The position numbers and the translations under genes were made by a program. From assembly GCF_035222485.1 (NCBI RefSeq), contig NW_026946672.1, positions 124,001 through 188,000 on the forward strand: a stretch of DNA of 64,000 nucleotides. The letters run 5' to 3'. The notes beneath the pieces are model-generated. The model ran no database searches. It saw only the letters and a program-made list of their open reading frames with translations, and had not been told where the DNA came from. The DNA is from Podospora pseudoanserina (taxonomy: Eukaryota > Ascomycota > Sordariomycetes > Sordariales > Podosporaceae). This document shows, one piece after another, positions 57,641-64,000 of the stretch. Position 1 is the first letter of the stretch, and each line of letters starts with the position of its first letter.

Positions 57641-59183
57641 ACCAGGAATTTTGGGTAACGATATCACTTCGGGCGCGGTTCCGCCAAGTTGGCAGATGGC
57701 GTCAACGGTGTTGGGTTGCCCTGTTATACATGCCTGTGTTGCATCTCGAAGAGTTTAGGTTACCGGTAGGTTGTTGACATGGCGAGATTTTGTTTTTCTT
57801 TTTTGAATTGTAGCTAGCTAGGTAGACATTTGACTTTGAAGGTATAAAGTTTGTTGGGCCATTTCTCTCAAATATTCAAGTCAACATATCATGGGGCCCC
57901 AAGAAAGACGGTCACCACAGCAGCATACCTGTTGTTTGTTAGGAGCCATACTCATTCTTTTAATCGGTGGCAAAGAAGCATCAATACTTACCCGGAAATG
58001 GCAGCGGCAATCTCAAATGTTCTCGCTTTGATCATAGCGGTAACAAGGAGAACAAAACCGGAAATCGAACCGCAGACAACTGCGAGGCGACCCTCTTACA
58101 TTTCCTGCCGCTTGACAAGATCTGGACCATGATAAAGCGTGCTCCCTGCGATCGAAGCCATGTTTAGCTCAGAATTCTTCGTCCCGTCAAACTGGGTGCA
58201 AAGCATCGCGATGGGCTTGACAATCATCGACCACCATGGACCAGAGTCGTCAAAGGCGATGGGGTTGGACCTCGAACCGCCGAGACTTTTCCGGGATATG
58301 ATGATGACGACGAGCATCAAGCGGTCGAGACTGTGTTGAGCGGGACACACTCTTTGACATAAAGACCAACAGCGACACGACCAAAGCATCAAGCACGACA
58401 AGCTCAAGCGCATCAATGCTCCTCCCACCTGCACGATCTTTTGAAGTGCAACGAGATCAACCTGCAAGGTGGGCACCTTATTTGTTCTGAGCAAGGCCAG
58501 ATCAAAGAACCTTATGCTGACATGATTTCAAACAGAAGACTTGACAGAATGAACAAGTTGAGTAGCTGATAGATATGGACAAGAATCAACTGTGTTCTGC
58601 TGGCAGATATACTTTCCATGTGTTGAGCACTGAAGATGAGTCGATCACGGATCAACGGAGACGGAGCGGGCCGTGGACCGGCTACTGGCTGTTGCGTACA
58701 GGGGTCCATTACCGACAGCTTAGTGGCCTCCAGGGTCATGAGGGTCAGCGGATGCAAGGATGGCCCCACACAACGGCCAATAACACACGGCAAAAGGAAA
58801 AATACATTCTCCATGCAACCATCACAGCTGCATTGTGGGTGAATTGGGACGTCCCGGGAGATGGTTTGATGCTTTTTGGCATTTTATCCCGGTGGGGATT
58901 GCAACTGCAGTGCGCCATTTCCCGGAGACATGGCACTAGGTGGAGTGCCCTGAACCCAGACATCGTGGAGACATAAAGTAAACAATTTAACCTCACTTTG
59001 GACCGTCAGATGCATCTCAGCTTTGCTACCCCAACTCGCTTTTGATACCCCAAAACTTGCTGTCGGCCATCCACAAAGCCTCAGTACCTACCTACTCCAG
59101 GCCGTCGACACCATCTTACAAACACTACACCTTACGGTACTTATCGACACCGTCAACATCTAAAAACACTGCCAACGATCAAC
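57641..59183. other. 1.5 kb intergenic, one doubtful minus-strand ORF
   Basis: The longest ORF (58096-58494, minus strand, 132 codons) could be continued over a 50-nt intron into a hydrophobic end (SISGFVLLVTAMIKAR). It has no family features and no convincing start, so I do not call it a gene. The rest is the MFS 3' flank and the OsmC 5' flank. Confidence 0.4.
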
Positions 59184-59735
59184 ATGTTTCGCACGAGCCT
59201 TTCAAGAACCGCTACCCGTGCAGTACGCACATTGTCTACCTCCGCCACCAAATCATCCTCCATCCCTCTCCGCATCTGCGGGCGTGGGACAGGCACCCAG
59301 CAGACCATCACCATCAAAGACAAGCCATACAGCATTCAGACCGATACATACCCTGTTCTCGGTGGCGCTGACTCGGCCCCATCACCAGTGGCCTACAGCC
59401 TTGCCTCTCTTACCTCCTGCAACCAAGTAACGGGTGCCAAGGTAGCTGAGGACCACGGCATTAAGCTCGGCCAGTGGAACGTCAGACTCGACGCCGTGCT
59501 TCCCACGGACGTACTTATCAAGGGCAAGTGCGAGGGGAACCCCAACTGGGAGAGTGTGAAACTCTTCGTCAGAGTTCAGACCAACATTCTAGAGTCTGTA
59601 AAGGGAGACAACTTGGAGGCTGATGCGAGGTTTCGTCATTTTGTCAGGGAGGTGGAGAGAAGGTGCCCAATTACACAGCTCTTCAAGAGAAGTGGTGTGC
59701 AGTATGAGAGTGAGTGGCTGAACGAAGCTCTTTAA
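59184..59735 (+). CDS. OsmC/Ohr-family protein, mitochondrial
   Basis: Single-exon protein of 183 residues. The N-terminus (MFRTSLSRTATRAVRTLSTS) is a good mitochondrial targeting peptide, rich in Arg and Ser with no acid. The OsmC core has YSIQTDTYPVLGGADSAPSP, then AYSLASLTSCNQVTGAKVA with the first redox cysteine. WNVRLDAVL follows, and the C-terminal VREVERRCPITQLFKRSG holds the second cysteine in the CPI context. These enzymes reduce organic hydroperoxides with the Cys pair. Both cysteines are present, so a peroxidase role in mitochondria is likely. Length and motif spacing match the family after removal of the presequence. The start is the only ATG that gives this targeting peptide. Confidence 0.9.
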   Translation: MFRTSLSRTATRAVRTLSTSATKSSSIPLRICGRGTGTQQTITIKDKPYSIQTDTYPVLGGADSAPSPVAYSLASLTSCNQVTGAKVAEDHGIKLGQWNVRLDAVLPTDVLIKGKCEGNPNWESVKLFVRVQTNILESVKGDNLEADARFRHFVREVERRCPITQLFKRSGVQYESEWLNEAL

Positions 59736-60233
59736 AGAGGTTGGCATGGAAGATCGTTGGTGGACATTGTACATATATACCCTCTAAGGCAGGGCGGGCT
59801 AGACATTTGTTGGGTTTATTGAGCGGGTCTTGTATCTGGTAGTTTCCTTTCTTGATTTACAGGTATCTCGGCGTTACGAAATCCAATAGCATTTGTTCGC
59901 AATATCAAGGGAAAGACATGGACAAAAATCCTTTACATGCATTAGAGCTGATGATCTTTACTGTTCCTACACAGAAAATCAGCTTACGTTACGTCGCCAA
60001 GATGCTGTCACACACATTAGACCCTCCGGACATAACGGATTTGGAGTGGTCAGGAAATCCTGCTGCTCAGTGATCAAGGCTTGGGCGCGAAGAACCAACC
60101 TGCATTCAAATGCAACTAAGTTGGCAATAGTCGCACTTGTATTTACAGCCGGAACCTACTGAAATCCCAACACTCCCGTCACACTCCTGGGTAGGTATCA
60201 GCAATCCTCCACAACTAGAGACGGTCAACAACG
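59736..60233. other. Intergenic between OsmC and BAHD genes
   Basis: This is the OsmC 3' flank and the BAHD promoter. No other feature is supported. Confidence 0.45.
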
Positions 60234-61727
60234 ATGACGGAACTACAGAACTCGGTCATTCAACTTCGCCCGAAGGGGTGGGAGGCAGATCCAGAGCACG
60301 AATATTTCAGTCTGTCCACACTAGACTACTGCGTTGGACAGGTGTATACCAACTACGCCTTGTTCTTCAAGCTTTCTCCCAACGCGGACAAGTCGAGGAT
60401 CATATCTACGATCAAAGATGGATTGGAAGTCACCCTGTCCCAGTGCCGTCAGCTGTGCGGCACTCTGCAGGAGCAACCCTCTGGAGGTGGCGACCTTTGT
60501 TTTCACAAGACCAGAGACAGCACGGTCGAACTTCACGTTCAGTTTCTCGAAACCGCCGAATCGAAGCACGAAGGAGAGTATCAGACGTTCGGATCACTGG
60601 AAGCACAGCATTTCGCCTCAAGAGCGCTGGGAAACATGAAAACCTGGTGTGTTTCGCCTATGACATATGGCGAGAAGCCCGAAGCACAGCCATCCAGCCA
60701 TCCCAAATGTGCCGCCTTCAAAATCACTTTCATCCCAGGGGGCTTCCTGCTCATGATGCACCATCATCACTACGCCAACGACATCATGGGTTGGGCGGGA
60801 GAGTTGCACCAGCTGGCCGAGAACTGTGCCGCCATTTGGGCCAACCCTAGCGCCCCGGCTTTGCCTCCTTGGGATCCATCCTGCCTCGACCTGTCCAGAA
60901 TTACTGCGCCGAACGTACCCGAAGACAAGAAGATTGATGGCCCAGCTTCACCCCTCCGCCATCCTGATCACAAAAAGGCTCAATGGCTGCTGTTCCATCT
61001 GTCCAAGACCAAAACTGCCGCTTTGAAGCAACTCGCCAGTCCGAAAGATGGCAGCTATTACGTGTCCAGCTATGATGCCTACAATGCTCTCATATGGAGA
61101 CTCCTGACTAAACACCGCCTCGCACTCTTCGCTGATGATGTTCCCTCTAATACCCCCATGGTATGGGGAGAAGCAGTTGACATGCGTCGCCGCTTCACCA
61201 ACCCACCTATCGCGCCCCGCACTCAGGGCAACGTTGTCTACGTGGCTCTTAGCAGCCAGTCACCACCCGAGCTCAAGCCTTTGGCTGCTTCTGAGGTCGC
61301 CTCAGACGCATCATTGGAGAAGCTGGCGTGGTACATCCGTCAGTTGACAAACTCTGTCACCCAAGAGTCTCTTGCTGCTGCATTGAATGGCATCGCGCCC
61401 ATCCGGGACAAGACGGCCCTGTTTCTGCGCGTGGACTCACTCCCACCGCTGAGTATCTTCGTCACAGAATGGCGAGACACTCGTCCTTGTGATGCAGACT
61501 TTGGTTTCGGCAAGCCGCATGCATTCAGGTTCCCGTTTGACACAATCACCAATGGCCTGGTTGTGGTCTACCCGGTCCGAGGGAATGGGCCTTGCGGGGA
61601 TGATGAAGGGAATGAGTTCAGCATTGCGGTCGAGATGGGAATAAAAGACAGCCTACTGGCAGATGAGGAGTGGAACAGCTGGTTTGACTTTAGAGGAGTA
61701 GATGCTGATGATATGCAGAGGGACTGA
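60234..61727 (+). CDS. BAHD-type acyltransferase (transferase family)
   Basis: Intronless 497-residue protein. It carries the catalytic HxxxD motif in MMHHHHYANDIMGWAGELHQ (HYAND) at about residues 178-183. The structural DFGWG motif appears as DADFGFGKPHAF near the C-terminus. N-terminal strands include SVIQLRPKGWE and LSTLDYCVGQVYTNYALFFK. The middle region has SSYDAYNALIWRLLTKHRLA and the VDMRRRFTNPP loop, as in fungal members of PF02458 (trichothecene 3-O-acetyltransferase class). Such enzymes acylate alcohol or amine groups of secondary metabolites or toxins with acyl-CoA donors. Replacement of Trp by Phe in DFGWG is found in some fungal proteins. The start ATG at 60234 (MTELQNSVIQLRP) is well placed. 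Confidence 0.92.
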   Translation: MTELQNSVIQLRPKGWEADPEHEYFSLSTLDYCVGQVYTNYALFFKLSPNADKSRIISTIKDGLEVTLSQCRQLCGTLQEQPSGGGDLCFHKTRDSTVELHVQFLETAESKHEGEYQTFGSLEAQHFASRALGNMKTWCVSPMTYGEKPEAQPSSHPKCAAFKITFIPGGFLLMMHHHHYANDIMGWAGELHQLAENCAAIWANPSAPALPPWDPSCLDLSRITAPNVPEDKKIDGPASPLRHPDHKKAQWLLFHLSKTKTAALKQLASPKDGSYYVSSYDAYNALIWRLLTKHRLALFADDVPSNTPMVWGEAVDMRRRFTNPPIAPRTQGNVVYVALSSQSPPELKPLAASEVASDASLEKLAWYIRQLTNSVTQESLAAALNGIAPIRDKTALFLRVDSLPPLSIFVTEWRDTRPCDADFGFGKPHAFRFPFDTITNGLVVVYPVRGNGPCGDDEGNEFSIAVEMGIKDSLLADEEWNSWFDFRGVDADDMQRD

Positions 61728-63032
61728 TTTCAAGGTGGGTAACGCGCACGGGCCTCATTCTTTACCCCTGATTGCCCCCGATTTTCAGAAACACGGGTGT
61801 TTCTTTGTTCACGTTGCAAGTAAACAAATTAGCTGTGAATACATACTATGAATCGCTTTTGACCAAAACCAACCCGCAATTTAAGAATCTTCGAGATGTA
61901 AATGGAGCATATCTTTGCTGGATCATGCTTTCCGTCGCCGGCCCGCCGGCTGATTGACCATTCCCCCTGAGTGACCCTTCACGCGGGTGCTCAACTGTAT
62001 GTTTTGCAATAACACCTTACTCACTAGCCCTTCTTCCACCAAGATGTAAGACGCCCTTTATACCGTCCCATACCGCGGAATGAGATGTGTCGCTAGAGTT
62101 TGAGCTTGCGCTCCACATGCTACTTCGCGGTCTCTCGGTGCTTTCTGAGGATGTGCCCATAGAGGAAGCCACTATCCTGGCTTCTGTATAAGACCCTGCA
62201 TATTTGTCAGTATTGAATGATGGAACTGGATGGGATAGCTTTAGCGAGCATGGGATATCATACGGATATTTCCTGCGCCTCCCCTACCAAAAGACAGCCG
62301 ACGTTCCCGAGGTTCTTGACTCGAGTGCCCGATGAAATGCATCCTGTGGAATGTGTGTTGCTTCAAGGTTGGCTTGCAGCATATCATGTGCATCGGTAGG
62401 CATTCTTGGGCTTTATAATGCTTGGCTTTCAGGATGACTTCATAGGAGCACACGAACGAGCCCGAGCACTTTTGATAAGGTCCGACATTGCCATTGGCCC
62501 CCCGAGATATTTGTGGTCATTACTGTTCATCACTGATGTCGATCTCTGGCGGAGATAACCGTGTCTCAGTCGCAGTGTGGGGTGGCACTGTCTGGGAAGC
62601 CACTGTGACGTACACAAAAACCCAATGCCCGTTAAATCCGTTCGCGGTTACACTTAGTTGATATTCGTCAAATTTAAATATTCAATGTTGCGATTGCGAT
62701 CTTGGTGTTTGGGGCTTCCAATCCTTCAAAGTGAGGTAATTCCAGCGTAGCATTTCTTTGGTGTATTTAACTAGCAGTGTACATCTCTCATCACCAGTCT
62801 TGAACTTCACGGGCAGTATATACCCGACTTCCGAACTTATCCGAGAATCATACCTTGAAGGAACTGACCTCAATAGAGATACCTATTGCCCCTGCTATCC
62901 CGGTTGGCTTCAGGTACCGCAACCTGCATCCAGGGTTTATCCATGGGTCAACTCCATGCACCAAAAGACCCTGAGCTCCACATCACAAAGGGAAGAAAAA
63001 AAAGGAGAAAGGAAAAAAGAACAAAACTATGA
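61728..63032. other. 1.3 kb intergenic
   Basis: No gene is supported. A frame at about 62100-62190 (FELALHMLLRGLSVLSEDVP) has some protein-like character but no continuation. It might be a gene remnant. No further structure was found up to the tRNA. Confidence 0.4.
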
Positions 63033-63146
63033 TGAGAGGGGCGAGATTCGAACTCGCGCCCCTTTCGAGACTACGGAATTCTGAAGGGAATTTGGATCAA
63101 GGTATTCACCTTAACGTAGCGCCTTAGACCGCTCGGCCACCCTCCC
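63033..63146 (-). tRNA. tRNA-Leu(AAG) with intron
   Basis: On the minus strand the acceptor GGGAGGG (63146-63140) pairs with CCCTCTC, and the discriminator is A. The D-arm is the same as in the tRNA at 31.8 kb (GCCGAGCGGTCTAAGGC). The anticodon stem CTACG/CGTAG holds TT-AAG-G with an intron of about 32 nt after position 37. That intron contains ACCTTGAT, complementary to the anticodon region. The T-arm is GCGAG-TTCGAAT-CTCGC. A T-run follows on this strand at about 63014-63019. This is the second isoacceptor copy in the window, with different acceptor and intron sequence. Confidence 0.95.
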
Positions 63147-63216
63147 ACTTTTGGTGGTATTCCCCGACAGAAATCCGGACCCTAGAACACCTCTGCACCT
63201 TTGAACATGGCAATGT

Positions 63217-64000
63217 TCAGACTCTCTTTGTCAGCCTAACTTCGAGTCCCTCCTGCCTGACAAAAAAGCTGTTGATGACTTTCCACTCCTTCGCCCCGTC
63301 AGCTAGCTCAACATTGTAAAGCAACGCTAATGTTGCGAGGCCTTTATAGATTTGCATCAGCGCCAAATTCTTTCCAAGACACATTCTGCTCCCAGCACCG
63401 AAAGTCAAGTCTGCGCTGTTCATCATCTGCAGCCTTTCTTGGTATCTGGTCTCACTCTCTCCGCCAGCCCTCAGCCACCTTTCAGGCTTGAACTCGTCCA
63501 CATTTTCACCCCAGATTTGCTTGTTCCGAGAAAGGACATAAGGGTTCATGGCCACTGCTGTACCCTCTGGCAGGTAGTGCCCCGAAGGCAATGTGAAACC
63601 TCCTTTGGGAACATGTCTTTCCAATCCTAGCGCAATGCCCGGCAAAATTCTCATGCTCTCCCTTACCAGCCCCTCCAGGTATGGCACACTCCTAGCATCT
63701 CTGTAACTGACTGGGCACTTTTCTCTGTTGATTCCAGCTTTCTCTAGTTCTTCTCTCAACTTTTTCCACCTCCATTCTGCCATCATCGAGTAATATATAG
63801 CAGTCTTGATGATACTCGAGGTGGTGTCTGCCCCTGCAATCATGTTGCTCAGAGTATATCTGACGACCATGGCGTCATCCACCACCTCTGGCCACTTTTG
63901 ACGTGCTTCGAGAAACATATCCAGATAGTCTGCATCTCTGCTCTTCTGCTCTGTGCTTTGATCTTCCTGGAATCGCTTCATGATATGCCCTACACTCAGT
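63217..64000 (-). CDS. Cytochrome P450, 3' part
   Basis: The gene runs off the right edge; only the C-terminal half is present. The I-helix is SNMIAGADTTSSIIK, the ExxR motif is ESMR in LEGLVRESMRILPG, and the PERW segment is FKPERWLRAG. The heme-binding loop FGAGSRMCLGKNLAL carries the axial Cys and fits FxxGxRxCxG. The frame is open to the window end, and the ATG at 63981 lies inside the domain, so the true start is further right. P450s of this type are membrane-bound monooxygenases in primary or secondary metabolism. The family clan cannot be assigned, and the substrate is unknown. Confidence 0.93.
   Translation of the reverse strand, partial: LSVGHIMKRFQEDQSTEQKSRDADYLDMFLEARQKWPEVVDDAMVVRYTLSNMIAGADTTSSIIKTAIYYSMMAEWRWKKLREELEKAGINREKCPVSYRDARSVPYLEGLVRESMRILPGIALGLERHVPKGGFTLPSGHYLPEGTAVAMNPYVLSRNKQIWGENVDEFKPERWLRAGGESETRYQERLQMMNSADLTFGAGSRMCLGKNLALMQIYKGLATLALLYNVELADGAKEWKVINSFFVRQEGLEVRLTKRV

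Noticed and set aside
58096-58494. Minus-strand ORF of 132 codons
   Set aside because: An extension over a short intron gives a hydrophobic end, but start, composition and family evidence are all missing.
1-64000. CRISPR arrays, bacterial operons, 5S rRNA or spliceosomal RNA
   Set aside because: No regularly spaced repeats and no recognisable conserved RNA sequence was found; the genome is eukaryotic.

Overview
The window reads as nuclear DNA of a filamentous ascomycete, most likely a Sordariomycete. Protein-coding genes carry short introns (about 45-120 nt) with GTRNGT donors, CTRAC-like branch points and YAG acceptors. The gene content is typically fungal: an AA9 lytic polysaccharide monooxygenase, a NACHT STAND protein, a CSC1-type channel, a CBM21 PP1 regulator, RIO1, ATG17, a BAHD acyltransferase and a P450. 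AT-rich, RIP-like sequence is also present. This assignment is inferred from gene content and intron style; no database search was possible.

Layout. 0.6-16.5 kb is gene-dense and entirely minus-strand: a small unknown protein, AA9 LPMO, a NACHT protein, a secreted cupin_5 protein, a CSC1/OSCA-like channel and a GAC1-like glycogen-targeting PP1 subunit. 16.5-31.8 kb is a roughly 15 kb stretch with no recognisable protein gene. It ends at an intron-containing tRNA-Leu(AAG). 32-45 kb is an accessory island: an epoxide hydrolase with two inactivating lesions, a patatin-like phospholipase with its own N-terminal helical region, a four-helix membrane protein, a short-chain dehydrogenase, and an Hsp70-like ATPase divergent from a tail-anchored AIG1-like GTPase. 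A 614-residue coiled-coil protein of unknown function follows. 45.5-49.7 kb holds two conserved housekeeping genes, RIO1 and ATG17, arranged head to head.

50.3-51.4 kb is an AT-rich repeat relic that looks RIP-mutated. Immediately beside it, a membrane-anchored cysteine-rich protein gene carries two in-frame CAA-to-TAA type stops, the exact change RIP makes, which suggests leakage from the repeat. 53.9-64 kb contains a RidA protein, an MFS drug exporter, a mitochondrial OsmC protein, a BAHD acyltransferase, a second tRNA-Leu(AAG) and the 3' part of a cytochrome P450. The MFS, BAHD and P450 genes could be the margin of a secondary-metabolite cluster continuing to the right.

Functional links. 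NACHT, patatin, Hsp70-like and AIG1-like GTPase proteins are the classes that recur in fungal non-self recognition and programmed-cell-death loci, but a joint role here is inference. The gene-poor 15 kb is the strongest unexplained stretch. It contains a near-perfect 16-bp hairpin close to a textbook intron with no coding frame around it, an unusually long ORF without recognisable protein character, and the likely extended 5' leader of the GAC1-like gene.
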